Below, piece by piece: positions 26,115 to 35,436 of a DNA stretch of 64,000 bases. This stretch comes from Aquificaceae bacterium. Its GTDB lineage: Bacteria; Aquificota; Aquificia; Aquificales; Aquificaceae. The notes below the pieces were generated by a model. It made no database searches. It saw only the letters and a list, made by a program, of their open reading frames with translations, and was not told where the DNA came from. The translations under genes were made by a program, and so were the position numbers. Within the stretch, counting starts at the first letter, position 1, and every line of letters starts with the position of its first letter. The DNA lies in NCBI GenBank assembly GCA_027079305.1, contig JALWVU010000052.1, forward strand, positions 1 to 64,000, given 5' to 3'.

Positions 26115-28163
26115 GTGAAGTATAAAGAAGCCTGGATTATCTTAGCGTTCGTCATAATACTGACCGCCATAATAGTTCCGATCCCCGCTTTCCTGCTGGA
26201 CGTTCTGCTTGCGATGAGCATAACTTTCTCCCTCGCTGTTCTCGTCCTTACCTTCTTCATAAAAACCCCTCTGGAGCTGAGTTCTTTCCCCACCTTGCTC
26301 TTGATAGGGACACTCCTTAGACTCTCTCTGAACGTGGCGGCGGCGAGAAGGATACTCCTCTACGGACACGAGGGAACGGACGCGGCGGGGCACATAATAG
26401 AGAGCTTCGGTAAGTTCGTGGTGGGCGGTGAGGTGGTGGTGGGTCTGGTGGTCTTCCTCATCTTCATCGTCATAAACTTCATCGTTATAACGAGGGGCGC
26501 GGAGAGGGTATCGGAGGTTGCCGCCAGGTTCACCCTCGACGCCATGCCCGGAAAGCAGATGAGCATAGACGCGGACCTGAACGCGGGGATAATCACGGAG
26601 GAAGAGGCGAGGAAGAGGAGGGAACAGCTCGAAAGGGAGGCAGCCTTCTACGGGGCCATGGACGGTGCCAGCAAGTTCATAAGGGGGGACGCGATAGCCG
26701 CACTCGTCATACTCTTCCTGAGCCTCATAGGCGGTCTGATAGTGGGGCTCGTGTTCAAGGGGATGGACTTCATGGACGCTCTGAATACCTACACACTACT
26801 GACCGTGGGTGAGGGCCTCGCCTCCCAGATACCCGCGCTCATACTCTCTACCGCCGCGGGCCTTATAACTACCAAGAGCTCCTCCACGGAAGAGGTGGGA
26901 AGCGCCATAGCGGAGGAGTTTTCCAAAGAGCCAAAGGCCCTCCTGTTTTCGTCCGCCCTGCTCCTCTTCATAGGTCTGATCCCGGGCCTTCCCAAGATCC
27001 CCTTCTTCTTCATGGCGGGAGTCTTAGGCGGTCTCTACTACCTGATGAACAGATCCCTCAAGGAGAGGCAGATAAGGGAGCTTGAGAGACTCGTGGAAGA
27101 GCAGAAGAAGGAGGAACAGAAGAAGAAGGAGGAGACGGAAGAGGAGCTCCTTCCCCAGCCCGATCCCATAACTATGGAGGTGGGATACGGCCTGATACCC
27201 TATGTGGACGAGACCCAGGGTGGGGACATTCCCCAGAGGATAAGGACCATGAGAAAGCAGATAGCCCAGGAGTTCGGTGTGATAGTTCCCCTTGTTCACA
27301 TAAGGGACAACCTAAAGCTCCAGCCCAACCAATACAGGATACTGATCAAGGGGATAGAGGCGGACTCCTACGAGATAATGCCCGGCTACTACCTGGCTGT
27401 GGATCTGGGAACTACAAGGGGAAAGATAGAAGGTATAGAGACAAAGGAGCCTGCCTTCGGCATGAAGGCTTACTGGATAACTGAGGATAAAAAGGACGAC
27501 GCCCAGCGGAAGGGCTACATGGTTGTGGACATAAGCACCGCCATAATCACCCATCTCTCGGAGGTGGTCAAGAGGAATCTCCACGAACTCCTCGGCAGAA
27601 ACGAGGTGATAGAACTTATAGACAGACTATCTAAGAAGTATCCTAAGGTGGTTCAGGACATAGTTCCTGAGCAGGTCCCCATATCGGTGGTCCACAGAGT
27701 CCTCCAGAACCTCCTCAGAGAGGGTATTCCCGTAAACGACCTTCTCACCATACTCGAGACCCTCGCGGACTACATAGAGCAGACGAGGGATCCGGAAATG
27801 CTGACCGAATACGTCAGGCAGAACCTCTCCAAGAGGATAACCAGGATGTATCTTACGAACGGGATACTCTACGCCCTTGCCCTCTCACCCAGGGTGGAGG
27901 CTAAGCTCCTCCACCTTATAAACGAGAACAGAGAGGACGAGTTCATAGACATAGTTCTGAATAAGCTCTATCCCAAGATATCGAGGGAAATAGAGAAGTT
28001 CGTCCAGTTCCAGGCCCAGCCGGTTCTACTCACCTCCGCCAACCTGAGGAGGTATGTAAGGAAAGCCTTAGAGCCATACCTTCCCCAGCTTGCGGTTCTG
28101 TCCTATAATGAACTTGAAAAGCAGGTTAACATGAAGATATTAGGACTTATAGATGAAGACTGA
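26115..28163 (+). CDS. flhA: Flagellar type III export protein FlhA
   Basis: 682 residues. Eight N-terminal membrane segments include [16 protein letters not shown] (the FHIPEP-like region), [27 protein letters not shown] (read in two parts) and SIDADLNAG, then the cytoplasmic domain with GLIPYVDE and [14 protein letters not shown]. FlhA is the export-gate component that receives flagellar chaperone-substrate complexes. Start is GTG. It leads a four-gene flagellar operon with flhF, flhG and fliA. Confidence 0.97.
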   Translation: MKYKEAWIILAFVIILTAIIVPIPAFLLDVLLAMSITFSLAVLVLTFFIKTPLELSSFPTLLLIGTLLRLSLNVAAARRILLYGHEGTDAAGHIIESFGKFVVGGEVVVGLVVFLIFIVINFIVITRGAERVSEVAARFTLDAMPGKQMSIDADLNAGIITEEEARKRREQLEREAAFYGAMDGASKFIRGDAIAALVILFLSLIGGLIVGLVFKGMDFMDALNTYTLLTVGEGLASQIPALILSTAAGLITTKSSSTEEVGSAIAEEFSKEPKALLFSSALLLFIGLIPGLPKIPFFFMAGVLGGLYYLMNRSLKERQIRELERLVEEQKKEEQKKKEETEEELLPQPDPITMEVGYGLIPYVDETQGGDIPQRIRTMRKQIAQEFGVIVPLVHIRDNLKLQPNQYRILIKGIEADSYEIMPGYYLAVDLGTTRGKIEGIETKEPAFGMKAYWITEDKKDDAQRKGYMVVDISTAIITHLSEVVKRNLHELLGRNEVIELIDRLSKKYPKVVQDIVPEQVPISVVHRVLQNLLREGIPVNDLLTILETLADYIEQTRDPEMLTEYVRQNLSKRITRMYLTNGILYALALSPRVEAKLLHLINENREDEFIDIVLNKLYPKISREIEKFVQFQAQPVLLTSANLRRYVRKALEPYLPQLAVLSYNELEKQVNMKILGLIDED

Positions 28164-29295
28164 GAAGATAATAGTCAGCTCCCTGCAGGAGGCGGTGGAG
28201 GAGTTAAAGAAGAACTACGGGGAGAACGCGGTCGTCCTTTCCTCGAGGGTGGTAAAGAAGAAAAGGTGGCCCTTTATCCCCTTCCTAAAGACAACCCTTC
28301 TCGAGGTCACCATCGGGATACCGGAGGAGAAGGGGGAGTTTCAGAGGGAGCTGGATGAGAGGGTAAAAGTATACGAGGAACTTGAGAGGCTCAAGAGCAC
28401 CCTCAGCGAGGTCATAAAGAGCGTCAGGCTCCAGGAGGAGGAGAAGGAAGTTTCCAAGTCCAAGGAGGCGGAGGACCTCTCCCTGAGGGCCAGGAGAATC
28501 CTCTCGAGGATGGTATACAGGGGGGTTAGGAAGGAGATAGCCAGAAAACTTATAGAGGAGGCCTGCGGATACGACATAGAGCTGGGAAAGCTGGACTTCA
28601 AGGAGGAGGTTCACGAGTCCCTTCTCGGTAGCTTCAGGAAGAACATAGTCATAGAGGGTGAGAGGATCTTTGAAGAGACTCCGAGGATAGTAGTCCTGAT
28701 GGGTCCCACGGGAGTTGGTAAGACAACCACCATAGCCAAGCTCTCCTATCTCTTTAAGAGGGCGGGCAAGCGCCCCGGTGTTATAACCCTCGACAGCTAC
28801 AGGGTCGGCGCTGTGGAACAGCTCAGAGCTTTCATAAACATAATGGAACTTCCCTTCAGGGTAGCGGGGACGCCGGATGAATTCCTCAAAAGCGTGGAGG
28901 AGATGGAGAACAGGGACGTTATCCTCGTGGATACCGCGGGGAGAAGTCAGCACGACAAGCTCAGGTTAAACGAACTCCGCTTATTCTTAGAAAGTCTCGA
29001 CACCCACGTATACCTCACCCTAAGCGCCAACCTGTCCGAGCTCGTCATGTATGAGGTGATAATGCAGTTCGGCATGTTCCCCATAAAGGGCCTTATATTC
29101 TCCAAGCTCGACGAAACCTCCTATCCGGGGAACGTTATCAACGTGGCCTACAGAACCAAGCTTCCTATCCTGTGTTTCACGACGGGGCAGACGGTTCCCG
29201 ATGACATCGTAATGGCGGACTACGAGTTTCTCACGAGGCTCATCTTAGAGGAGAAGCATGAGCTTGAATCAGCAGGCAATCCACCTGAAGCGTAA
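28153..29295 (+). CDS. flhF: Flagellar SRP-like GTPase FlhF
   Basis: 380 residues. An N-terminal B domain rich in charged residues is followed by an NG domain with [14 protein letters not shown] (P-loop) near residue 188, [12 protein letters not shown] near 213, [10 protein letters not shown] near 257 and [12 protein letters not shown] near 315. FlhF marks the cell pole for flagellar assembly. It overlaps the flhA end by 11 bases. With flhG it sets flagellar number and place, suggesting polar flagella. Confidence 0.96.
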   Translation: MKTEKIIVSSLQEAVEELKKNYGENAVVLSSRVVKKKRWPFIPFLKTTLLEVTIGIPEEKGEFQRELDERVKVYEELERLKSTLSEVIKSVRLQEEEKEVSKSKEAEDLSLRARRILSRMVYRGVRKEIARKLIEEACGYDIELGKLDFKEEVHESLLGSFRKNIVIEGERIFEETPRIVVLMGPTGVGKTTTIAKLSYLFKRAGKRPGVITLDSYRVGAVEQLRAFINIMELPFRVAGTPDEFLKSVEEMENRDVILVDTAGRSQHDKLRLNELRLFLESLDTHVYLTLSANLSELVMYEVIMQFGMFPIKGLIFSKLDETSYPGNVINVAYRTKLPILCFTTGQTVPDDIVMADYEFLTRLILEEKHELESAGNPPEA

Positions 29296-30094
29296 GGAAG
29301 GCACCGCGGGAGGCACCAAGTACATCGCGGTCGCCAGCGGAAAGGGAGGAGTGGGGAAAACTATACTCTCCCTAAGCTTCGGGAAAGGCCTCTCGGACAC
29401 CGGTAAGAAGGTTCTGATAATAGACGCGGATCTGGGCCTCAGCAACGTCCACCTTATGCTCGGAATTACACCCCGGAAGAACCTTGCTCACTTCTTCTTC
29501 GGTGACGCCACCTTCGATGATATAACGGTTAAGATAAATGAGAGGTTCGCCTTCATATCGAGCGGGAACGGAATATACGAACTCGTCAAGCTCCCGAAGG
29601 AGCAGATTGTCAATCTTATAAGGAGGCTCCAGGAGCTTGCGGAGGAAAACTACGACTACGTCATATTCGATACGCCCCCCGGAATACACGAGGATACGGT
29701 AGCGGTTGTCTCTTCCGCGGACTTTCCTGTGATAGTAACCACGCCCGAACCCACCGCGGTGGCGGACGCTTACGCTCTCATAAAGATAATAAACAGGGAG
29801 AGCGAGGTTAAAGACTTCTTCCTCGTTGTGAACAAGGTGGAGAGTGATAAGGAGGGGAGGAAAGTATACGAGAGCATAAGGCTCCTTGCGGAGAGGTATA
29901 CGAGCGCTCAGTTGAATCACGTGGGGAGTATAAAGTACAGGAAAACTCTTATAAGAAAGATCATCGAGCAGGATCCCTTCGACAAAGGCTTTATGGACGA
30001 TGTGTATAATATTCTCTCCAATATGAACTTGGAGGTGGCTCCCAGAAGGAGAAGCTTCTGGGAAAGCATAGTATCAAGACTGCTTGGAAGATGA
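29258..30094 (+). CDS. flhG: MinD-like ATPase FlhG (FleN/YlxH)
   Basis: 278 residues. The deviant Walker A SGKGGVGKT near residue 27, IDADLGLSNVHLMLGI near 54 and FDTPPGI near 137 are FlhG marks. The protein counters FlhF to restrict flagellar number. An N-terminal tail with QQAIHLK could be the FlhF-activating segment. The ATG at 29258 lies within the flhF end. It overlaps fliA by 4 bases. Confidence 0.95.
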   Translation: MSLNQQAIHLKRKEGTAGGTKYIAVASGKGGVGKTILSLSFGKGLSDTGKKVLIIDADLGLSNVHLMLGITPRKNLAHFFFGDATFDDITVKINERFAFISSGNGIYELVKLPKEQIVNLIRRLQELAEENYDYVIFDTPPGIHEDTVAVVSSADFPVIVTTPEPTAVADAYALIKIINRESEVKDFFLVVNKVESDKEGRKVYESIRLLAERYTSAQLNHVGSIKYRKTLIRKIIEQDPFDKGFMDDVYNILSNMNLEVAPRRRSFWESIVSRLLGR

Positions 30095-30798
30095 AAAACC
30101 CATACGAGGTAAAGGACAAGGAGAGGGAAGAGCTTATACTGAAGTATCTTCCCCTCGTTAAAAGTATAGCTTTCACACTCAAGAGACACCTGCCTCCCAC
30201 AATAGACGTGAGGGACCTAATAGGCCATGGGATAATAGGGCTCATAAAGGCCCTCGACAAGCTCGACGCTCAGAAGAATCCGGAAAGCTATCTGAAGATA
30301 AGGATAAGAGGAGCTATGTATGATTACCTCAGGAGCTTGGACTTTGGGAGCAGAAGGATAAGGGAGAAGGAAAGGAGAATAAGGGAAGCTCTGAAAGAAC
30401 TAACGGAGGAGCTCGGCAGGGAACCTACCGACGAGGAGGTGGCCCGGAAGCTCGGAGAAAGGGTGGAGGATCTCCAGCACGACCTAAGCAAGATCTCTTT
30501 CTCCTACATACTGAACCTCGACGACATATTCACGGAGGAGAGACGGAACTACGAGGAGGTGATAAGCTCCAAAAAGGTGGACGTGGAGGAGGAGATAGTT
30601 AAAAAGGATCTCTCAGAAAAGCTTAGGAAGGCCATAGACAGACTGGACGAGAGGGAGAAGCTCGTTATCCAGCTCATATTCTACGAGGAACTTCCCCTTA
30701 AGGAGATAGCCGGCATCCTCGGATGCTCCATATCGAGGGTGTCCCAGATAAAGGGAGAGGCTATAGAGAAGTTGAGGAAGTTCATGAAAGATTTTTAG
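30091..30798 (+). CDS. fliA: Flagellar sigma factor FliA (sigma-28)
   Basis: 235 residues with sigma regions 2 (LPLVKSIAFTLKR, DLIGHGIIGLIKALDKLD), 3 (REALKELTEELGREPTDEE) and 4 (ERLDEREKLVIQL-type helix and GCSISRVSQIKGEA, the -35 recognition helix). It directs transcription of late flagellar genes. It ends the flhA-flhF-flhG-fliA operon and its last 17 bases overlap the convergent trmD. No anti-sigma factor FlgM is nearby. Confidence 0.96.
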   Translation: MKNPYEVKDKEREELILKYLPLVKSIAFTLKRHLPPTIDVRDLIGHGIIGLIKALDKLDAQKNPESYLKIRIRGAMYDYLRSLDFGSRRIREKERRIREALKELTEELGREPTDEEVARKLGERVEDLQHDLSKISFSYILNLDDIFTEERRNYEEVISSKKVDVEEEIVKKDLSEKLRKAIDRLDEREKLVIQLIFYEELPLKEIAGILGCSISRVSQIKGEAIEKLRKFMKDF

Positions 30799-31540
30799 AT
30801 CTTAACCACTCATCAAAGCTCCTGCCTTCTTTTATATTCTCCACTATCTCCCGTTCGAGGGGTGTGAGGTCTTCCGGAACGAGATCCGGCCTCTTCCTTA
30901 CTGTGTTTTCTATCCTGTGCCAGAGCTTCCAGAGTTCTATAAGTTTGTGGTTTCCCGAGAGGAGAACGTTGGGGACCTTCATTCCTCTGAACTCTCTCGG
31001 CCTCGTGTATACGGGGTATCCGAGCCACCTTTCCTGAAAGGAGTCCTCTTCTATGCTCCGAGGCTCGCTCAGAACACCCGGTATCAGTCTGATAACAGCT
31101 TCTATCAGCGTCAGGGCTACAAGCTCTCCACCGCTCAGTATCAGGTCCCCGATCGATACCTCCTCGTCCACTATGCTTTTTACCCTCTCGTCCACCCCCT
31201 CATACCTTCCGCAGATTATCATTATCCTGTCCTTTCCGAGTAGCTTCCTCACGTAGCTCTGGTCTATCTTCCTTCCCCATGGTTCAGTTATGAGAACGTA
31301 TGGCTTTCCGTGCTCCTTCACTATGCTCTCGTAAGCACAGAATATAGGTTCTGGCTTGAGAACCATTCCCGGAAGCCCCCCGAAGGGGACGTCGTCCACC
31401 TGTCCTTTCGGTGCAAATCTCCTCAGGTCCACCGCCTCCACCTTGGCTTTTCCTTTCTTTACCGCCTGCCGGACTATCCCGTAGTCAGAGTAACACTCGA
31501 TTATGCGGGGGAATATGGTAAGAACGAAGAAGTGAATCAT
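30782..31540 (-). CDS. trmD: tRNA (guanine(37)-N1)-methyltransferase TrmD
   Basis: 252 residues of the SPOUT class. FVLTIFPRIIECYSDYGIV at the N-terminus, DDVPFGGLPGMVLKPEPI near residue 53, ICGRYEGVDERV near 114 and SIGDLILSGGELVALTLIEA near 130 (the trefoil knot) are diagnostic. It methylates G37 next to the anticodon and prevents frameshifting. Its start codon overlaps the recombinase stop by 1 base (TGATG), so the two may be translationally coupled. Confidence 0.97.
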   Translation of the reverse strand: MIHFFVLTIFPRIIECYSDYGIVRQAVKKGKAKVEAVDLRRFAPKGQVDDVPFGGLPGMVLKPEPIFCAYESIVKEHGKPYVLITEPWGRKIDQSYVRKLLGKDRIMIICGRYEGVDERVKSIVDEEVSIGDLILSGGELVALTLIEAVIRLIPGVLSEPRSIEEDSFQERWLGYPVYTRPREFRGMKVPNVLLSGNHKLIELWKLWHRIENTVRKRPDLVPEDLTPLEREIVENIKEGRSFDEWLRSKNLS

Positions 31541-32409
31541 CAGCCTTGCAGAAAGTCCTTTACAAGCTCCTCCGCCCTTCTCTGGCTGAACCTGTAGTAA
31601 GTCTCAATAGTAGTTTTCACGTTGGAGTGTCCTGCAAATTCTTTGACAACCTCCACGGGAAATCCGCTGTTCACGAGGTTGGTTATGTAGGTGTGTCTAA
31701 AGCTGTGAACGCTGAAGGGAATACCGAGTCTTTTGGAAAGCCTATCTGTATAAACTTGCAAAACCCCCCTCTTCACGTAGAAGTTTTCCTCGTAGTTTTC
31801 AAGCCACTTCAACATCCTGTCCGTGATCCTGTAAGTTTCCTCTCTGTCCGGAGCTATTATGGGGGTGAGCCTCCCCTTGTTCCTCTTGGTCATGTGAGGC
31901 TCGAGCCTGATCCACAGGATACCGCTTTTGTCCAGGTAAAAGTTCTTTTTGGAGAGCTTCTCGAACTCCCCGAGCCTTATACCGCTGTATAGAAACAGGG
32001 AGTAAACCTTCTCGTACTTCTTTCCTCTGACCGCCTCAAATATCCTCTCCACCTCCTCCTTGGTCAGGGCTTTTGGATAGGAGGGTTTTTTCTTTGTGTT
32101 TAGCTCTTCCCTTATCTCCTCTATCGCCTGCTCTATCTCTGTGAACCTCTCCCTGTTTATGTATTCCCTCCTGAGGAGGAACTTAAAGAAGTGCTTTAGG
32201 GCGGACAGGTTGGCCAGCATGGAGGTGGGCCCCAAGGGTGTAGTGTCCGCATACTTGTATATCTGAGCGGAGGAGAGGTTGAAAAGCTGATTCTCCGTCT
32301 CGATCGAAGTAGCTTCAAGGAAGTTCCTCACGTGCCTAAGGTAAGCTTGTGTGGTTCTTTCGCTCTTAGTTCTCGAGAGGTTTCTCTCCCAAAGCTCGAG
32401 AACCTCCAT
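31540..32409 (-). CDS. Tyrosine recombinase, XerC/XerD-like
   Basis: 289 residues. An N-terminal SAM-like core-binding domain (TKSERTTQAYLRHVRNFLE) precedes the catalytic domain with SGIRLGEF (first Arg), HSFRHTYITNLVNSG (His-x-x-Arg), FAGHSNVKTTIETYYRF (His and nucleophile Tyr). All essential residues are visible. This is the size of Xer recombinases that resolve chromosome dimers, and no phage or integron genes surround it. It diverges from mobB with only 20 bases between starts. Confidence 0.9.
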   Translation of the reverse strand: MEVLELWERNLSRTKSERTTQAYLRHVRNFLEATSIETENQLFNLSSAQIYKYADTTPLGPTSMLANLSALKHFFKFLLRREYINRERFTEIEQAIEEIREELNTKKKPSYPKALTKEEVERIFEAVRGKKYEKVYSLFLYSGIRLGEFEKLSKKNFYLDKSGILWIRLEPHMTKRNKGRLTPIIAPDREETYRITDRMLKWLENYEENFYVKRGVLQVYTDRLSKRLGIPFSVHSFRHTYITNLVNSGFPVEVVKEFAGHSNVKTTIETYYRFSQRRAEELVKDFLQG

Positions 32410-32429
32410 ACTTCCATAATAATAGAAGG

Positions 32430-32858
32430 ATGAGGATCATTGCAATTGTGGGATACCACAACACGGGAAAGACAACCCTGATAGAGAATCTAATCGGGAA
32501 GCTGAAGAAGAGAGGATACAGGGTGGGGTATATAAAGCATGATCCCAAAGGGCACGGAGAGACCGACAGGAAAGGCTCGGACACGGATAGGGTGTTCAGG
32601 ATCGCGGAGAGGGTGGTCCTCGCCTCCCCGGACAGGATAACCCTCTGGAGCAGGTTCGAGGACGATCCGGTGAAGATAGCGGAGGAGTTCTTCAAAGGCT
32701 TTGATGTGGTAATACTCGAGGGATACAAGTCCCTCAAAGGTGTTCCCAAGGTGGCCGTAGGCGACGTCCTTGCGGAGGATGTTGCCCTTAGAATTGAAGG
32801 GAGCGCTGATGTGGAGGATATTATAGAATTACTGGAGAGTATGGAGGAGCGTCCATGA
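32430..32858 (+). CDS. mobB: Molybdopterin-guanine dinucleotide adapter MobB
   Basis: 142 residues. P-loop GYHNTGKTTLIENL near residue 7, KHDPKGHGETDRKGSDTDR near 33 and VVILEGYKSLKGVPK near 93 are the MobB pattern. MobB is a GTP-binding partner of MobA in adding GMP to the molybdenum cofactor; such bis-MGD is what the NXR-like enzyme next door would need. It begins a three-gene operon; its stop overlaps the next ATG as ATGA. Confidence 0.92.
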   Translation: MRIIAIVGYHNTGKTTLIENLIGKLKKRGYRVGYIKHDPKGHGETDRKGSDTDRVFRIAERVVLASPDRITLWSRFEDDPVKIAEEFFKGFDVVILEGYKSLKGVPKVAVGDVLAEDVALRIEGSADVEDIIELLESMEERP

Positions 32859-33430
32859 GTGTGAAGTGTCTCGAACACAGGGAGCTGTGTCCTTCCTGTC
32901 ACAGGATAGCTCTCAAGGTCTGCGAGTTCACCGAACCCTACCCGAGGGTTGAGGCGACCTGTGAGTGCTGTGGATACAGATCTTACGACATACCCATGAA
33001 GCTGGACAGGGAGACCTTCTTCAGGATACTGGATAAGCTCTCGAGGAAGGAGATAGGAGAGATATGCATAGATGATGGCTGTGGTTCGAGGGAGATAATA
33101 AAGCTCCTTCACGAAGGCAGGTACACCGAATACAGGTGCCTCGAGTGCGGGGCTGAGTGGAACAGCGACGAGGTTCTGAGGGCGATAAAGAGAGTCAAGT
33201 CCGTCCAAAGACACATAAACAACGGATCAAGCCTTATAGAGGTCCTGAAGGCGGAGGAGGGAGAGTGTCCTCTCTGCGGGTGGGACATAGGGCATCTTCA
33301 TGAGGGATACGCGGTAGAGATAAAGTGCCCTGTATGCGGATACCATAATGAGTTTAAAGAGGAGTTCCCCGAGAAAGAACCACCCCCAGAGGTCTGTGCC
33401 AAGTTCCCCAAGGCTGAGGAAACCGGATGA
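32855..33430 (+). CDS. Triple zinc-ribbon protein of unknown function
   Basis: 191 residues with three successive pairs of cysteine knuckles: C12-x2-C15 with C36-x2-C39, C71-x4-C76 with C95-x2-C98, and C138-x2-C141 with C158-x2-C161. Each would bind one zinc or iron atom. A helical link lies between the second and third ribbons. I do not recognise the family. It is coupled by ATGA overlaps to mobB before it and a helical protein after it, and lies next to the genes of a molybdoenzyme, so a part in molybdoenzyme maturation is plausible but unproven. Confidence 0.75.
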   Translation: MSVKCLEHRELCPSCHRIALKVCEFTEPYPRVEATCECCGYRSYDIPMKLDRETFFRILDKLSRKEIGEICIDDGCGSREIIKLLHEGRYTEYRCLECGAEWNSDEVLRAIKRVKSVQRHINNGSSLIEVLKAEEGECPLCGWDIGHLHEGYAVEIKCPVCGYHNEFKEEFPEKEPPPEVCAKFPKAEETG

Positions 33431-33921
33431 AGCTCCCCTTCCATGAGCTCCACAGGTTTATAAACTGGAAGGAGAGGTTCTTAAGAGATTACGAGAAGAT
33501 CGAGAAGAGCGATCTCGACATCATAAGGGAGGAGATAAAGGATCTTTGGGAGGAGGAACCTGATGAGAGGCTCCTGAAGGCTATCAGATCCATGTATGTA
33601 GGCGGGATGGAGAGGAGGGTGGAGGACGAGGAGATAAGGAGATGGACCAACTGGGCCGCGATAAAGACCTACAAAACCTTCAACAAGTTCCCCATACTCT
33701 CGGATATAGAGCTCGCCTTCGTCTTTTACGCAATAGGTAAGCTTTTTGTCCCCCTCCTTCTTCATGAAAGGGGCGTAAAGTCTGAAGCCTTCAAAAGGCT
33801 CTCCAAAGAGGAGCAGGAGGAGGCGGTATTTGAGGAGCTCGATACCATTTGGGAGACACAGCTCACCCTCATACTACAGGCCCTTGAGTTCCTGAACCTG
33901 AAAGAAGAAGTCAAAGAATGA
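33427..33921 (+). CDS. Mostly helical protein of unknown function
   Basis: 164 residues, rich in Glu, Lys and aromatic residues, predicted nearly all-helical. No signal peptide or transmembrane run is obvious, though LAFVFYAIGKLFVPLLLHE is a buried hydrophobic helix. There is no recognised motif. Its ATG overlaps the zinc-ribbon gene's stop as ATGA. Its stop codon abuts the stop codon of the torD-like gene on the other strand with no spacer. Confidence 0.7.
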   Translation: MKLPFHELHRFINWKERFLRDYEKIEKSDLDIIREEIKDLWEEEPDERLLKAIRSMYVGGMERRVEDEEIRRWTNWAAIKTYKTFNKFPILSDIELAFVFYAIGKLFVPLLLHERGVKSEAFKRLSKEEQEEAVFEELDTIWETQLTLILQALEFLNLKEEVKE

Positions 33922-34575
33922 TCACATGAAACCGCACTTCCATGTAGAACCCTCGAGGTTTTCCTTCTTATAGGAGGTAAGCTTCTTTAGCTCAAGACCC
34001 TCCGTTTCCCTGCTCAGGAAGGATCTAAGTAGCCGGGCCATCATTCTGTAATAATCCTCTTCAGTGGAAGATAGAACCTGTTCCACGAACACCTCGAACC
34101 ACCTTCCCAGGTGATCCCTGAGGAACTTGGTGTAGGCGTCCTGAACTATCTCCCTTCCCTCACCCTCGAGGAAAGAGAGCTTCTGACTCAGGAAGGATAG
34201 AAACTCCAGCTCCGCAACGAGGCTGTCGGGCTCCTGGGGAGGCTTTACCTCGAGTCCAAAGGCCCTGTAGAAACCCTCTATGTCCGCCATCTCCATAACG
34301 CGTCTTCCCATCTTGTCAAGCTCGTAGGAGGTCTCCCTTGCGGGAGCCTTTAGCTGGGTCTCGAAGAGGGTCGTGAACTCTCCCTGTAGGTCCTCTACCC
34401 TGCCCTCGCAGGATCTTAGAACCTCTCCCAGCCTGTCCACGGGAAAGTCTATCCCGAGAGCCTTCAGGCTCTTCTCGAGGTCCGGAAGGGCCTCCCTCAG
34501 CTCTCTGAGGCTTTCATAAGAAGGGTAGGAAAAGGCGAGGGCGAGGAAGCGGTAAAGGAAGGCTTTCTCTATCAT
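33922..34575 (-). CDS. TorD/DmsD-family molybdoenzyme chaperone
   Basis: 217 residues, all-helical, with the TorD pattern FLYRFLALAFSYPSYESLRELREALPDL (read in parts), LQGEFTTLFE, and a region of ADIEGFYRAFGLEV then PDSLVAELEFLSFLSQKL. These chaperones bind the Tat signal and help insert the cofactor in the catalytic subunit of DMSO-reductase-family enzymes. It is last of the alpha-beta-gamma-chaperone operon, 3 bases after the gamma subunit, which fixes its partner as the alpha subunit at 36586. Confidence 0.88.
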   Translation of the reverse strand: MIEKAFLYRFLALAFSYPSYESLRELREALPDLEKSLKALGIDFPVDRLGEVLRSCEGRVEDLQGEFTTLFETQLKAPARETSYELDKMGRRVMEMADIEGFYRAFGLEVKPPQEPDSLVAELEFLSFLSQKLSFLEGEGREIVQDAYTKFLRDHLGRWFEVFVEQVLSSTEEDYYRMMARLLRSFLSRETEGLELKKLTSYKKENLEGSTWKCGFM

Positions 34576-34578
34576 GAC

Positions 34579-35424
34579 TCACCTCTCTATCCTTAGTTTT
34601 ATCCACTGGTAGCTGAGGACCTTTCTCGCACCCCTATTTCCGCTACTTCCGTCCCATACAGCGAAGGTAACGAAGGTATCCCTGCCAGGTCCCCACTCGG
34701 GGTTGCTCGTGTTCTCCTCCACGAAGTCCCTCTTTATCACCACGTACCACTTCCCGTTCCTGTAAACTCCTCTTCCGTCCGCCCCCTGAACGTCCTTCCA
34801 GGTGGAGGAACCGTAGCCTTCCGCCACCACTTCCCTTATGGGCGTTTTGAGTGTGTTCTTCCTGTAAACCTTCTCACCCCCTATATATGCGAGGGCATAC
34901 TGGTTGTTCCAGTCCTCGGGATACCTGTAGGGAGGTTTCGCGTGGGGATACCAGTCGTAGGCGTAGTTGGGATGTATCTTGGCAACGTCCGAGTAGCCGT
35001 TGTCTATGTTCTCCTGCCTGAAGGCGGTCCAGTGAAGGATTAGGACCCTCTTCCCTTTAGCTCCCATCGTTACGGGAACGTCAGCGCTCGGCTCGTAGGG
35101 GATCTGAACCGCAACCGCATCCGAGAACTTGTTTATAAGGTGGAACCTGTCCTGGGTTTTGTCCTCCCATATAAGTAGGAAGGCTATCTCCTTGCCGTTG
35201 TTCACGCTCTTGACGGTTATCTCGCTGATGGGCAGATTCACCTCCATGGGCTTTGTTACCGTCTGCCCGGCGAGGGGAACCTTTACAGCCTTGGCCTTCT
35301 TCCAGACCTTGCTGAAGGGATCCGTGGGTATGGGGCCTTTGACCTTAACCGATACGAGCTCGAGTCCGAAGGAGAGGGCCAGACCTGCGAGGAAAGTTAT
35401 CAAACCAACGACCAGCCCGTTCAT
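34579..35424 (-). CDS. Haem-b-binding gamma subunit of the molybdoenzyme (EB_dh/NxrC-like)
   Basis: 281 residues with an N-terminal hydrophobic export segment (GLVVGLITFLAGLALS). The body is beta-rich and resembles the haem-b domain of ethylbenzene dehydrogenase and NXR gamma subunits: SDAVAVQIPYEP, AYDWYPHAKPPYR, and GKWYVVIKRDF near the C-terminus. It would pass electrons between the iron-sulfur chain of the beta subunit and a periplasmic or membrane carrier. It stands 12 bases after the beta gene. The family call rests on layout and order as well as sequence. Confidence 0.82.
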   Translation of the reverse strand: MNGLVVGLITFLAGLALSFGLELVSVKVKGPIPTDPFSKVWKKAKAVKVPLAGQTVTKPMEVNLPISEITVKSVNNGKEIAFLLIWEDKTQDRFHLINKFSDAVAVQIPYEPSADVPVTMGAKGKRVLILHWTAFRQENIDNGYSDVAKIHPNYAYDWYPHAKPPYRYPEDWNNQYALAYIGGEKVYRKNTLKTPIREVVAEGYGSSTWKDVQGADGRGVYRNGKWYVVIKRDFVEENTSNPEWGPGRDTFVTFAVWDGSSGNRGARKVLSYQWIKLRIER

Positions 35425-35436
35425 ATCACCACCTCC

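Noticed and set aside
28285-28953. 222-codon frame antisense to flhF
   Set aside because: Overlaps a well-supported FlhF NG domain and has no motif of its own.
31540-32409. Tyrosine recombinase as a prophage or integron integrase
   Set aside because: No attachment repeat, tRNA target, cassette or phage gene is nearby, and the size and motifs fit a Xer recombinase.
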